Positions 15,688 through 24,632 of a stretch of 41,023 bases of DNA are shown piece after piece. The notes beneath the pieces are model-generated. The model did not search any database, was not told the origin of the DNA, and worked only from the letters and a program-made list of their open reading frames with translations. Within the stretch, counting starts at the first letter, position 1. Each line of letters opens with the position of its first letter. This DNA is from Bacteroidales bacterium (lineage in GTDB: Bacteria > Bacteroidota > Bacteroidia > Bacteroidales > UBA4181). The DNA is taken from assembly GCA_031265445.1 (NCBI GenBank), contig JAISCQ010000043.1:1-41023 (forward strand), given 5' to 3'. The translations under genes were made by a program, and so were the position numbers.

Positions 15688-16905
15688 ATGCGCATCCTGC
15701 ACACTGCCGACTGGCATCTCGGAAAACATTTGGGACCGTACGAACGTACCGGCGAACATGCCCTTTTCCTGCAATGGTTGCTCGATCAGATCAACCGGCA
15801 GTCAATCGACGTGCTGATCATTGCCGGCGATGTTTTTGATACCGGAAATCCCTCAAATACCGCATTGAAACAATATTACGATTTCCTGTGGCAGGTAAAA
15901 AACACCTGTTGCCGCGACGTGGTGATCGTTGGCGGCAATCACGATTCGGTATCCACCCTTCATGCGCCGCGCGACCTGTTACGGTTTTTCAATGTACATG
16001 TCGTGGGCGGTGTTCCCGAAAATTTCGATGAACAGGTGATCGAGATCAAAGACGACTCGGGAACGACGCAATTGATCGTGTGCGCTGTGCCATTCCTTCG
16101 CGACCGGGATATTCGCTTGTCCGTCCCGGGCGAGTCGGCCGATGAGCGCCGGCAACGCATCAGCCGGGGTATCGCGGAGCATTACCGTCATCTTGTTCCT
16201 TATATCGTTCCATACAGGGAGCGGCATATCCCCATTGTCGCCACCGGGCATCTTTTTACGGCCGGCGCACAGGCTTCACCCGACAGCGAAAAAGATATCC
16301 ATGTGGGTAATCTTGGACAGGTAGCCGGCGACCAGTTTCCCGCCGAATTCGATTATATGGCCCTGGGGCACCTGCACCGTCCGCAGTTAGTAAACGGGAT
16401 GCCGCATATCCGTTATTCGGGATCGCCCATTCCATTGAGCTTCTCGGAGAATAGCGATCAAAAGGTGGTACTGGCGGCAAGTTTCGCTGATGGAAAACTT
16501 TTTGAAGCAAAAGAAATACCGGTGCCCGCCTCGCGACGATTAATACGGGTGAAGGGTGACTGGGAGAAGGTTAAAGTTAAGCTTTCGCTGATCGAATCCC
16601 AGGCCGGCGAATTGCCGGCCTGGATAGAAATACAGGTGGAAATAGATGATTATATGGACGATCTGGATGAACAGCTCAAAGCAATGGAATTCGTAAATTC
16701 CGAGATTGTTTTTGTAAAACAAATCCGTACACGTCAGCATCAAAGTATGAGCGAAACGGTTGAGGAAGCGCTTTCGTTAAATGACCTTCATCCATTGGCT
16801 GTATTTGAAAAACGATGCGCGCAGGAGGAGGTAGAAACGGGATACGACGACTTGCTGCAAACCTTTCACGAAGCTTTGGAACTGATGGAAGACAGAAAGA
16901 GTTGA
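15688..16905 (+). CDS. sbcD: Exonuclease SbcCD subunit D
   Basis: The 405-aa protein is the Mre11-type metallophosphoesterase subunit of SbcCD, which cleaves hairpins and removes DNA ends at replication forks. Metal-binding motifs are in order: DWH (Asp8, His10), AGDVFD (46-51), GGNHDS (82-87), then ATGHLF and ALGHLHRPQ further on. Length fits the family. The usual overlapping sbcC gene does not follow: after 67 bp comes a nucleoside hydrolase. SbcC must be encoded elsewhere, or SbcD works alone or with another partner. The start ATG is supported by the nearby TAACTTTG box. Confidence 0.95.
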   Translation: MRILHTADWHLGKHLGPYERTGEHALFLQWLLDQINRQSIDVLIIAGDVFDTGNPSNTALKQYYDFLWQVKNTCCRDVVIVGGNHDSVSTLHAPRDLLRFFNVHVVGGVPENFDEQVIEIKDDSGTTQLIVCAVPFLRDRDIRLSVPGESADERRQRISRGIAEHYRHLVPYIVPYRERHIPIVATGHLFTAGAQASPDSEKDIHVGNLGQVAGDQFPAEFDYMALGHLHRPQLVNGMPHIRYSGSPIPLSFSENSDQKVVLAASFADGKLFEAKEIPVPASRRLIRVKGDWEKVKVKLSLIESQAGELPAWIEIQVEIDDYMDDLDEQLKAMEFVNSEIVFVKQIRTRQHQSMSETVEEALSLNDLHPLAVFEKRCAQEEVETGYDDLLQTFHEALELMEDRKS

Positions 16906-16972
16906 ATCGCACAGGTTTTACTTACAGGCATTTCTTTTTGAGCATCATTCTTTTAAAAATAAATCATAACTC

Positions 16973-17959
16973 ATGAAAAAATCATATCCTTTATTGATCG
17001 CATGCGCGCTATGTGTTTTGTTCGTGTTTTGTTCGTGCGGCCCAAAACCGCGCCCGGTTTCGGTTATATTCGACACCGACATGGGCCCGGATTACGACGA
17101 CGTAGGCGCTTTAACCGTATTACACGCCCTGGCCGACAGTGGCGAAGCAAAAATACTGGCTACGGTTGCATCCAACATGTATGCCAACGCTGTGCCCTGT
17201 ATCGAAGCGCTCAACGTATACTTCAAGCGTCCGGATATACCTTTGGGCGCACCGCGTAAAGGCCCGGATATCATCGACCGGCGTTTTGGCGACAACTATT
17301 GGGCCGAAGCCTTACCGGCCAGGTATCCGCACAAAGTAAAAAGTTCGGCGGACGCTCCGGACGCCGTGCAGGTATACCGGCGTATCCTCAGCAGCCAGCC
17401 CGATACCGGCGTCATCATCATTACCACCGGATTTTTCACCAACCTGGCAGCTTTGTTGCAGTCGCCTCCCGACCGGTTCAGCGATTTGGACGGAAAAGCA
17501 CTGGTGAAAAAGAAAGTGCGCCGATTGGTTTCGATGGCCGGATCGTTCCCGCAAGGGCGCGAGTTCAACGTGTTTGTCGATTCCGTTGCGTCTGTCGCTG
17601 TTTTCAACGAATGGCCAACCCCTGTACTGTTGAGCGGATTCCAGACAGGCGAAGCCATTCTCACCGGCTTGCGGCTGGTGGCCACCGACGTACGGAACAA
17701 CCCTGTCAGGGACGTATTCGACATGTGTTTGAAAGTAGATGTCAATGGCCGGTGCAGCTGGGATCAAACAGCCGTACTTGTGGGTGTTCGCGGTCCGCAA
17801 AAGTATTTCGGTACGGTAAAAGGACGAATGACCGTGTTGCCGAATGGTAACAACACCTGGCAAGACGACCCCAACGGCCCCCACGAATATTTGGTTTGGA
17901 AAATGCCTCAGGAACAGTTAACCCGCCTCATCGAAGATTTGATGATGCACCATCACTAA
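16973..17959 (+). CDS. Nucleoside hydrolase (IunH-like) lipoprotein
   Basis: The 328-aa product has a lipoprotein signal (lipobox ending at Cys22) and then the hallmark calcium-binding motif FDTDMGPDYDD (33-43) of inosine/uridine-preferring nucleoside hydrolases. Such enzymes hydrolyse the N-glycosidic bond of ribonucleosides to free base and ribose. Later motifs include IIITTGFFTNLAALL and a DQTAVL segment (Asp near 264). The anchored location suggests salvage of external nucleosides in the periplasm. It lies 67 bp after sbcD, so a shared transcript is possible, though function does not link them. Confidence 0.9.
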   Translation: MKKSYPLLIACALCVLFVFCSCGPKPRPVSVIFDTDMGPDYDDVGALTVLHALADSGEAKILATVASNMYANAVPCIEALNVYFKRPDIPLGAPRKGPDIIDRRFGDNYWAEALPARYPHKVKSSADAPDAVQVYRRILSSQPDTGVIIITTGFFTNLAALLQSPPDRFSDLDGKALVKKKVRRLVSMAGSFPQGREFNVFVDSVASVAVFNEWPTPVLLSGFQTGEAILTGLRLVATDVRNNPVRDVFDMCLKVDVNGRCSWDQTAVLVGVRGPQKYFGTVKGRMTVLPNGNNTWQDDPNGPHEYLVWKMPQEQLTRLIEDLMMHHH

Positions 17960-17992
17960 AATGTAAAGAATGACAAATGTTGATAACTAACT

Positions 17993-18024
17993 TTTGAAAA
18001 GGAGAAGCCGTTTTTGTATTTTTG
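17993..18024 (+). promoter_or_regulatory. Promoter of the coiled-coil/J-like gene
   Basis: TTTG (17993-17996), 20-bp spacer, TATTTTTG (18017-18024): a full match to the Bacteroidota consensus. The predicted start leaves a leader of about 15-20 nt before the ATG at 18046, which argues against the alternative TTG at 18022. Confidence 0.75.
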
Positions 18025-18045
18025 TGCCTTCATCAATCAGCTCCA

Positions 18046-19212
18046 ATGAATATCACACACTTGAATATAAAAAAGGAAAAACAGCTGTTAAGCGCAGCCC
18101 AGAAAACCTTTAATCGATTAAACAACCGAATCGCCAAGCTCAAAAACGAAATCGAAAGCTTCCCTCGCAAAATGGAGATCGTTAGCGAATTTTATCGGGA
18201 AAAGCTGGCGCCGCTCAAACAACAGCAGACGACGCTGCAATATGAAACCATTAAGCGGCTGGATTATATGTACGGAACCGTGAAATTGGGAAAAAGACAG
18301 AGGGAGACGCTCCTGGACATGATACACGAGGAATTGGAAGACATCCACGATAACATTGATATGGAAGATGCGCGGTACGAAGAAATGCGCATGATGCATG
18401 AGAAATACATGCGCGAACAGTATGGCGAAGAAGGCGTCGCCGAAATGGAGGCCGAGACCCTGAACTCCGTCAAATCCATGGCGAAGAAAATGCTGGGGCT
18501 CGACCTCGATGGTCTTGAAAATCTTTCGGAAAGCGAGATGGAGGATTTTGTCCAGCAAAAAATGGACGAAATATTCCAGCAACAGACAAGCCGGGAGGAG
18601 CAGGTGCGCGAACAGAAACGGTCATCGAAGAAGAAACTCACACCCAAACAGGAAGAGAAGAAACTGGAAACGGACGCATCGCTGAAAACATTGCGGGAGG
18701 TGTATACCGACCTGGTAAAAAAACTTCACCCGGACCGCGAAAAGGACGAGACATTGCGTATCGAGAAAACCGAACAGATGAAACTTGTCACCGAAGCCTA
18801 CGACAAGAAAGACCTTGCCACGTTGCTGCTGATGCAAATCAAATGGCTACAGCATACCGACAAGGATCCGATGACACAACCCGACGCTGTATTGGCGCGC
18901 TACAACAATGTCCTGAAAATGCACATCAGCAAACTGGAGGAAGAATACCGCATGCTGGTGTGGCGGCCCATGCCTTTTGATGTGGGAATGGACATGTTCA
19001 CCGTCGTCAATCAGAACGAACACGCTTTTCCGTACTATCTGTCCAAAACCGAAAAGGAGTGGAAAAGCCAACTCGCCTGCGCCGAACGCATTTTCGCCCG
19101 TATACATACGCCCGAAGGCCTGAAACAGCGTATCAAGGAATTTCAGGAAGATTTGAAATGGGAGAACCGGAACATGATGGACTTTGATATGCTTGATATG
19201 CTGATGCGCTAA
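18046..19212 (+). CDS. Coiled-coil protein with J-domain-like HPD motif
   Basis: The 388-aa soluble protein is mostly charged helix. Residues about 10-70 and 160-210 are coiled coil, with long runs of Glu, Lys and Met. Residues about 205-262 read like a divergent DnaJ J-domain: LREVYTDLVKKLHPDREKD with the HPD tripeptide at 228-230 and a following EAYDKKDLATLL helix. A J-domain stimulates Hsp70/DnaK ATPase, so a DnaK-related adaptor role is inferred. The C-terminal 120 residues are not recognised. The ATG at 18046 is chosen because the promoter's -7 box overlaps the alternative TTG start. Confidence 0.7.
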   Translation: MNITHLNIKKEKQLLSAAQKTFNRLNNRIAKLKNEIESFPRKMEIVSEFYREKLAPLKQQQTTLQYETIKRLDYMYGTVKLGKRQRETLLDMIHEELEDIHDNIDMEDARYEEMRMMHEKYMREQYGEEGVAEMEAETLNSVKSMAKKMLGLDLDGLENLSESEMEDFVQQKMDEIFQQQTSREEQVREQKRSSKKKLTPKQEEKKLETDASLKTLREVYTDLVKKLHPDREKDETLRIEKTEQMKLVTEAYDKKDLATLLLMQIKWLQHTDKDPMTQPDAVLARYNNVLKMHISKLEEEYRMLVWRPMPFDVGMDMFTVVNQNEHAFPYYLSKTEKEWKSQLACAERIFARIHTPEGLKQRIKEFQEDLKWENRNMMDFDMLDMLMR

Positions 19213-19302
19213 TTTCGAGTTTCGGGTTGGCAAAACCGTATCACCCGCGCGAAAGCCAACAAAACCGCCATCCCGTCTAATGAGTGGAACAGTAACAGGC
19301 GG

Positions 19303-20283
19303 TTACTTCTCCCGCTTTAACAAAGTCGCTGCAAATTTTTCCAGAACAACTTTACGCGATTCATCAGGCAAAATCACTTCCCGAAGATGCGACATGGCCT
19401 GTTGATAGTGCCCATCCATAGCTTGCCGTGCAGTGTCGCTCACTCCTAACTGATTGTAGATAACTTTTACCCGACTGATTTTTTCGTTGCCTGGCATTTT
19501 TTGATGATTCAATAATACGCTTAATTCTTCGCGTGTTCTATCATCGGCCTTTTCGAAAGCTGTGAGCAGCAGGTAGGTTTTTTTCCCGCTCAGAATATCG
19601 CCGCCGATGGCTTTCCCAAATACGCCCGGTTCGGCATATACATCCAACCAATCATCCTGTATCTGGAAAGTGAGGCCGAGCGATATGCCAAACTTGTAAA
19701 GGGATTCGGCATTTGCCGCATTAGCGCTGCCGCATATAGCGCCTGTCTTGAGGCATGCAGCCAGGAGCACGGCCGTTTTGAGGCGGATCATGTGCAGGTA
19801 CTCGTCGATAGAGACATCGGTGCGTTGCTCAAAATCCATGTCATATTGCTGTCCTTCGCACACTTCCAATGCTGTGCGGGTAAATGTATCGAGCAGGGAA
19901 GGCAGAATTTCCGGTTGCGCCCTGCACATATACCGGTAAGCCAGGATCATCATGGCATCGCCCGAGAGGATGGCAGTGCTTTCGTTCCAACGTTTGTGTA
20001 CCGTAGGACGGTTTCGCCGCACATCGGCATTGTCCATCACATCATCGTGCAGCAGTGTGAAATTGTGGAAAACTTCCAGCGCTACGGCAGGCATCAGGGA
20101 TTTTGTCAGGTCATCAACAAACAGGTTACAGGCCATCAGTGCAAGTACGGGACGAACCCGTTTACCGCCGGCTGCCATCACATAATCTACAGGTTCATAT
20201 AATCCGGCCGGCGTTTTAGCGCCGATGGCCAATTGTTTTAACTGCTCTTCGACGAGTGAACTGCACTGCTCCAAAGTATACAT
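19303..20283 (-). CDS. Polyprenyl (geranyl/farnesyl-type) diphosphate synthase
   Basis: The 326-aa cytosolic enzyme condenses isopentenyl diphosphate with allylic diphosphates. Both aspartate-rich motifs are present: DDVMD (80-84) with following RR in ADVRRNRPTVH, and DDWLD (210-214). GGKRVRP (39-45) binds the diphosphate. Product length is uncertain. Phe and Thr just before the first motif suggest a short-chain product, C15 or C20, that feeds quinone and undecaprenyl pathways (inference). It is preceded on the same strand by the DUF4954 gene across a 123-bp AT-rich spacer, so co-transcription is possible. Confidence 0.92.
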   Translation of the reverse strand: MYTLEQCSSLVEEQLKQLAIGAKTPAGLYEPVDYVMAAGGKRVRPVLALMACNLFVDDLTKSLMPAVALEVFHNFTLLHDDVMDNADVRRNRPTVHKRWNESTAILSGDAMMILAYRYMCRAQPEILPSLLDTFTRTALEVCEGQQYDMDFEQRTDVSIDEYLHMIRLKTAVLLAACLKTGAICGSANAANAESLYKFGISLGLTFQIQDDWLDVYAEPGVFGKAIGGDILSGKKTYLLLTAFEKADDRTREELSVLLNHQKMPGNEKISRVKVIYNQLGVSDTARQAMDGHYQQAMSHLREVILPDESRKVVLEKFAATLLKREK

Positions 20284-20325
20284 AAAGAATGAAGAATTAA
20301 AAGTGAAGAATTAAGAATTGAAAAA
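20284..20325. repeat. AT-rich short repeat GAAGAATTA
   Basis: GAAGAATTA occurs twice with a near copy (AAGAATT) within 40 bp in the spacer before the polyprenyl synthase. Such AAGAATTA-type strings are common filler repeats in this phylum; function unknown. Confidence 0.4.
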
Positions 20326-20406
20326 CCGGTGATTCCAGGGATATTACGGATTCAAGTTTCGCCTTTCGTGATATATCGCCGATTTCCTGCGCAAAGAATT
20401 CCGAAG

Positions 20407-22389
20407 CTATTGAATTGCTTTCATCCTCTCGATCAGTTCATCGCCCAGTTCTGTTTTGCGCTGTATATGGTCTAAAGCTTCCTGCACAAAGGCGTTCTTT
20501 TCGAACTCGCCGCGTACCTGTTCGAAATCGAGGTTACGGTCAAATTCGCTGCCATCCACGCCGAAACCGATCCGTGCACTGAGGGCGAACTCCTTCCTGG
20601 CATCATTGTAGAGCATGTGGTCGAGCGCCACTACGCTTTCTTTCCACATCTCCACGATACGGATCACGTCACGGGCGGTAAACTCGTCGATCTTTTTGCC
20701 GAAGCGTTCCCGAATCTTTTCAATAGCCCAGGTCCATTCGTAAGTATAATAATTGCGGTGCATATTGTGGAATGCCTTGGCGATTCCGGCGAGTGTATCG
20801 ATCCGGCCGCTGTCGACATCGGCAAGGAGTTGTTCCACTTCACTTTTTGGTGCGATGAGGCCGGCCAGGTCGAGCCATTCGCCGGTGCCGACGGGTGTAT
20901 CGGGACGGAGTCGCGCCTGTATGGCTGCGTCGTTTTCGAAATGTGTCATCTCAAGCCTTTTGATCAATGAATTGCCTAAAAACTTGATGATGCCTATCTC
21001 GTAGAGCTTTAACCCGTTTTTCAATGAACTTGGTTTAATTTTGGCGCTCTGGTATGAGTAAAACTCGGATGTCTCGCCCGAAATTTTCTGCAACATTTTC
21101 AGTACCTCCAGCGCCTTCACCATCCGGTGGATCGTGAACGGACTTAACAGGTTGAAATTAATGCAGTCGAGCTTGCACGGGTCGGTGCGTTTATCGCGCT
21201 TGGGCCATTTCTGGGCGTCGCGGATGGTGCCCACGCTGCGCAGGTTCGCGCCGGGTACCAGCACACTGTCGTCACCGCTTTCAATCAGGTACGAGAATGG
21301 CAGGTCGGATGTGTCCGAATGTTTGTAATGGCGGCCCATCACGAGGGTGAATGGTCCGATTTTGGCCGGCCACAAGATATACGAATCGCTGGTGGTTTTC
21401 GATCCGCGTTCCACAATACCCTGGTGTATCGGGCCGAGCTTGTACATGTGGTTGCTTTGGTTGGAGCCGCTGCCTGCATTCAGGAACGAGAAATATCCTG
21501 CAATGAGCAGCGTCGATTTGTGATGGGTAACGGTATAGGGGCCTGCAAAGACGGCGCAGGCCTCGCCGTGCAACCCCTGGCAGTTGGCAAAGAACAGCGA
21601 GTTCTCGGCCGAATACTGTTTTCCCAGCACACAGCCCTGGCCCACAAACGTGTTGAAAATAACCGTTCCTTCGGTCACATCCGAGCCGGTACAGGCGATA
21701 AAGTTTTCGGCGATCACACCCGGTCCGAAATGCGTCGGGGCATCTGCATTACTGTTGATGGTGCCGTCGGTAACGCGGTAAATGCCATCCAGGCGGGCAT
21801 AGGCGCCTACGCGAAGATTGCGCAGCGTACGGCAATTGGTTAGACGGGCATGTTCGGAGATGGTGCCCATATCCGACGATACTGATTTTGCATAGTCGTT
21901 GATCATGGCTGTAATCCGGTCGATAACCGACGGTTTGTGACGGTACAGCGCGAGGATATAAGCCAGGTGCGCCGACAGGTGGTCGTAGACAGGCACTTCG
22001 CGACCGCCCGTTTCGTTCAACACACTCACAAGCGTACCGTTACCAAAGCTGCTCACTCCATCAACAGCCATCAAATCCACATTCTCCATCACCACATCGT
22101 CCTCGATTACATAATTGGCAACGTAATTGCGTATTTGCCCGATGTATACATTGTTTCCTATACGGCAATTGTGAACTGTAGCATTGAAAATGCCGGTATG
22201 CTTCTTTACACCGCCAAAGAAAGTCACATCCTTTTCAAAAACGCCAATACGGACATTCCCTGAAAAGTTACTGTTACGGATATATTCGGGGCTGAAATTG
22301 TCGGCGACTTCAATACGGCTCCAGTCATCACAGCGACACACCTGTGCGGTAAGGGTTTTTACCTCAAGATCGGTTAATTTTCTAAACAT
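20407..22389 (-). CDS. DUF4954 family protein (left-handed beta-helix, acyl/nucleotidyltransferase-like)
   Basis: The 660-aa protein carries many hexapeptide-like repeats in residues about 40-400, such as NVRIGVFEKDVTF, HNCRIGNNVYIGQIRNYV, GAYARLDGIYRV, and FGPGVIAENFIAC. These build a left-handed beta-helix as in UDP-N-acetylglucosamine acyl- or uridyltransferases. The rest (about 430-660) is helical and specific to DUF4954, known from Bacteroidota and spirochaetes. The substrate is unknown; sugar-nucleotide or cell-envelope chemistry is a reasonable inference. Length and ATG start look normal. Confidence 0.88.
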   Translation of the reverse strand: MFRKLTDLEVKTLTAQVCRCDDWSRIEVADNFSPEYIRNSNFSGNVRIGVFEKDVTFFGGVKKHTGIFNATVHNCRIGNNVYIGQIRNYVANYVIEDDVVMENVDLMAVDGVSSFGNGTLVSVLNETGGREVPVYDHLSAHLAYILALYRHKPSVIDRITAMINDYAKSVSSDMGTISEHARLTNCRTLRNLRVGAYARLDGIYRVTDGTINSNADAPTHFGPGVIAENFIACTGSDVTEGTVIFNTFVGQGCVLGKQYSAENSLFFANCQGLHGEACAVFAGPYTVTHHKSTLLIAGYFSFLNAGSGSNQSNHMYKLGPIHQGIVERGSKTTSDSYILWPAKIGPFTLVMGRHYKHSDTSDLPFSYLIESGDDSVLVPGANLRSVGTIRDAQKWPKRDKRTDPCKLDCINFNLLSPFTIHRMVKALEVLKMLQKISGETSEFYSYQSAKIKPSSLKNGLKLYEIGIIKFLGNSLIKRLEMTHFENDAAIQARLRPDTPVGTGEWLDLAGLIAPKSEVEQLLADVDSGRIDTLAGIAKAFHNMHRNYYTYEWTWAIEKIRERFGKKIDEFTARDVIRIVEMWKESVVALDHMLYNDARKEFALSARIGFGVDGSEFDRNLDFEQVRGEFEKNAFVQEALDHIQRKTELGDELIERMKAIQ

Positions 22390-22431
22390 TGTTTGATCGT
22401 ATCATTTAAAACGATGGATCGGTGCGCATCT

Positions 22432-22812
22432 TCATTTCACGGCTATGGTTTCGATCTCCACTAAAACCTGCATCGGTAATTCCTTTACGGCAAAGGCAGC
22501 CCGTGCCGGTGGCGCCGATGGGTAATAGCGGGCATATACCTTATTCATGTCGGCAAAGTACTTCATATCGGCCAGCAGGCAAGTCGATTTCACTACATTG
22601 GTGTACGAATAACCGGCTGCGGTCAATATCGCACCGATATTTTCCATTACCTGTTCGGTTTGCTCCTCAATACCGCCTTCAACGATCTTTCCGCTTTTCG
22701 GGTCGATAGGTATCTGTCCCGAAATGAACAGCATCCCGCTGGTTTCGATGGCCTGGCTGTACGGACCAATCGCTTTGGGCGCACTGTCGGTAGATATAAT
22801 CATTTTTTGCAT
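22432..22812 (-). CDS. ridA: RidA family enamine/imine deaminase
   Basis: The 126-aa protein hydrolyses reactive enamine/imine intermediates such as 2-aminoacrylate released by PLP enzymes. It shows the classic order: [57 protein letters not shown], and [21 protein letters not shown], where the conserved Arg binds the carboxylate. A longer GTG-started ORF to 22836 is rejected because a strong promoter (22836-22867) overlaps it; the ATG at 22812 gives the standard RidA length. Confidence 0.95.
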   Translation of the reverse strand: MQKMIISTDSAPKAIGPYSQAIETSGMLFISGQIPIDPKSGKIVEGGIEEQTEQVMENIGAILTAAGYSYTNVVKSTCLLADMKYFADMNKVYARYYPSAPPARAAFAVKELPMQVLVEIETIAVK

Positions 22813-22835
22813 CCTGATACTATTTATTTCAGCCA

Positions 22836-22867
22836 CAAAAGTAACATAAAATAGGGATTATTTCAAA
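22836..22867 (-). promoter_or_regulatory. Promoter of ridA
   Basis: Minus strand TTTG (22864-22867), 20-bp spacer, TACTTTTG (22836-22843), matching the Bacteroidota consensus. It decides the ridA start. Confidence 0.75.
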
Positions 22868-22910
22868 TGCTTTTCCATCAAAACATACGGCATGCCTGTT
22901 TCAATATCTG

Positions 22911-23633
22911 TCAGGGGTTGTCTTCTTCCATCAGCGAGGTAAAATCTATTTCCTGTAAGGCTTCCACTTCGGTTACCCGTTCGTTTTCGCATTTAACGGT
23001 ACGGAATGGGAATTTTTTCAGCAGGCTGTAATTATGGGTCACCATCATCACTGTCTTTCCCGTATTTTTAATGCCGATCAGCAACTCCATGATTTCGGAG
23101 GACGTTTCGGGATCGAGATTTCCGGTAGGTTCATCGGCCAGGATGAGTTCGGGAGCATTCAGCAGTGCGCGGGCAATGGCTACCCGTTGTTGCTCGCCGC
23201 CCGACAACTGGTGCGGCATCTTGTAGCCTTTGGTCGATAGTCCCACCATTTGCAGCACATCCTTGATTCGCTGATCAGGGTTGTTTTTCTTTTTCCAGCC
23301 GGTAGCCTGGAGTACAAAGGACAGGTTGTCATACACGGTACGGTCGGTAAGCAGTTGAAAATCCTGAAACACAATGCCCATACGGCGTCGAAGGTAGGGT
23401 ATCTGCGATTTTTTCAACGATTGCAGGGCATAGCCGACAACGTTCGCCTGTCCCCGGCGGAGCGGGAGTTCGGCATTCAATGTCTTTACCAGGCTGGTTT
23501 TACCACTGCCTACTTTCCCAATCAGGTAGACGAATTCGCCGGGATCGACGGAAAAAGTTACATCCGTCAATATCAGGTGGTCGCCTTGAAAAATATCTGC
23601 ATGATTGAATAAAACGATGGGTTGAGTTGTCAT
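22911..23633 (-). CDS. ftsE: Cell-division ATP-binding protein FtsE
   Basis: The 240-aa ABC ATPase has Walker A GKVGSGKT (39-46), Q-loop FQDFQLL, signature [15 protein letters not shown], Walker B LILADEPT and the switch His in VTHN. Together with [15 protein letters not shown] and the [12 protein letters not shown] stretch this is FtsE, which with FtsX controls peptidoglycan hydrolases at the divisome. ftsX is not adjacent. The ATG at 23633 (MTTQPIVLF) is preferred over an upstream one at 23666, which lies inside the promoter region (TACTTTTG at 23664-23671). Confidence 0.92.
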   Translation of the reverse strand: MTTQPIVLFNHADIFQGDHLILTDVTFSVDPGEFVYLIGKVGSGKTSLVKTLNAELPLRRGQANVVGYALQSLKKSQIPYLRRRMGIVFQDFQLLTDRTVYDNLSFVLQATGWKKKNNPDQRIKDVLQMVGLSTKGYKMPHQLSGGEQQRVAIARALLNAPELILADEPTGNLDPETSSEIMELLIGIKNTGKTVMMVTHNYSLLKKFPFRTVKCENERVTEVEALQEIDFTSLMEEDNP

Positions 23634-23762
23634 TTTTTGCCAAATATGAATACATTCAAAAAACAAAAGTAGGAAAAAAAACGTTCACATGACGCAACGT
23701 TTTGCGAAAGTAAACATCTATATGATATAATCATAGAAAACAGTACACTTAAAAAAAAGCCA

Positions 23763-23915
23763 ATGAAAGTTCAAATTTTCTTTTCAACTTTATTTAGACG
23801 CTGGATTTCACGTCTTTCCGTCCACAGGGAAGGCAATTCTATTGATTGCCAGAAGTGGGATAGCATGTATGATTCCGTGATCAGCGGACGAATGGAAAGG
23901 TATACGTCTAAATGA
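23763..23915 (+). CDS. Small 50-aa basic protein of unknown function
   Basis: An ATG at 23763, preceded by an A-rich leader, opens a 50-codon ORF: MKVQIFFSTLFRRWISRLSV, then HREGNSIDCQKWDSM and YDSVISGRMERYTSK. It ends at a TGA, and a strong rho-independent terminator follows 23 bp later. The N-terminal part is an amphipathic, arginine-rich hydrophobic helix that might associate with the membrane. No family is recognised and no clear TAnnTTTG promoter is visible. It is divergent from ftsE. The terminator on the same strand is the main support that this is an expressed unit. Confidence 0.5.
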   Translation: MKVQIFFSTLFRRWISRLSVHREGNSIDCQKWDSMYDSVISGRMERYTSK

Positions 23916-23938
23916 CACGGAATGGGGATCGTTTAGAA

Positions 23939-23962
23939 AAGGAGGCTACGGCCTCCTTTTTT
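23939..23962 (+). terminator. Rho-independent terminator (bidirectional)
   Basis: Perfect stem AAGGAGGC-TACG-GCCTCCTT followed by a T run, preceded by an A run, so it can also serve the convergent methyltransferase gene on the minus strand. Confidence 0.85.
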
Positions 23963-23975
23963 ATTTGGTATCTGT

Positions 23976-24602
23976 TCATTTTTTGCATATTACGATCGTA
24001 AATTTCATGGGTGGATGATTTTCTTTGAACTTAACAGGTTCGTCGATCTCCGAAAAGCCGGCTAATCCATAGTTGCCGAATTCGCGCCTGACGGAGTCCG
24101 GGTCGTAGAAAAACAGTTTGACGCCATGAGGCATATCAAACCGGTCCTTACTCAGTTGTTTTCCTTTCCCGTACAGGGAGTCGTTTTTTGAAATGGTGGA
24201 GAAAATCATATATCCAGCCGGTTTGAGTTGATGATAGCAGTCCTTGATAAACTTTCGCCGTTCACGAAGATTCAATAAATGGATGAGCGCATAGCAAAAT
24301 ATCCCCTCATAGAGGCGGTTATCAAAGGGCATGTCGGTCACAGAGCCGTGAAATACAGGAATATCGAGTTTATTCAGCGTCCTTGCCAGATCAATGGCCG
24401 TTTTCGATATCTCGATACCCGTAACGGTTATTCCATGATCGAGAAAAATCCGTACATTCCGGCCATACCCAACCCCCGGGATCAGTACGTCTTTGATTTT
24501 TTCCTTCATGAAAATGTTTTTTGCAAGAATTGCGGAGTCCGAAGGTTCAAAACCCCACATGGTTTGTTTTTCAATAAAATTCGATTCCCAAAATTTTTCC
24601 AT
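23976..24602 (-). CDS. Class I SAM-dependent methyltransferase
   Basis: The 208-aa protein has a Rossmann methyltransferase core: SAM-binding motif DVLIPGVGYGRN, acidic loop ITVTGIEIS, HGSVTDMPF, then FCYALIHLL and a LKPAGYMIFSTISK strand. It resembles TehB/UbiE-like small-molecule methyltransferases; the substrate is unknown. The start is chosen at the ATG 24602 because AGGAG (24611-24616 on the plus strand as CTCCTT) lies 7-8 nt upstream; the outer ATG at 24626 lacks a good site. It forms an operon with the upstream MBL-fold gene (30 bp apart). Confidence 0.85.
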   Translation of the reverse strand: MEKFWESNFIEKQTMWGFEPSDSAILAKNIFMKEKIKDVLIPGVGYGRNVRIFLDHGITVTGIEISKTAIDLARTLNKLDIPVFHGSVTDMPFDNRLYEGIFCYALIHLLNLRERRKFIKDCYHQLKPAGYMIFSTISKNDSLYGKGKQLSKDRFDMPHGVKLFFYDPDSVRREFGNYGLAGFSEIDEPVKFKENHPPMKFTIVICKK

Positions 24603-24632
24603 TTTCAAATCTCCTTCAAACCGCATGTTTAT

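Noticed and set aside
21319-21843. Plus-strand ORF of 174 codons inside DUF4954
   Set aside because: Antisense shadow of a well-supported 660-aa gene.
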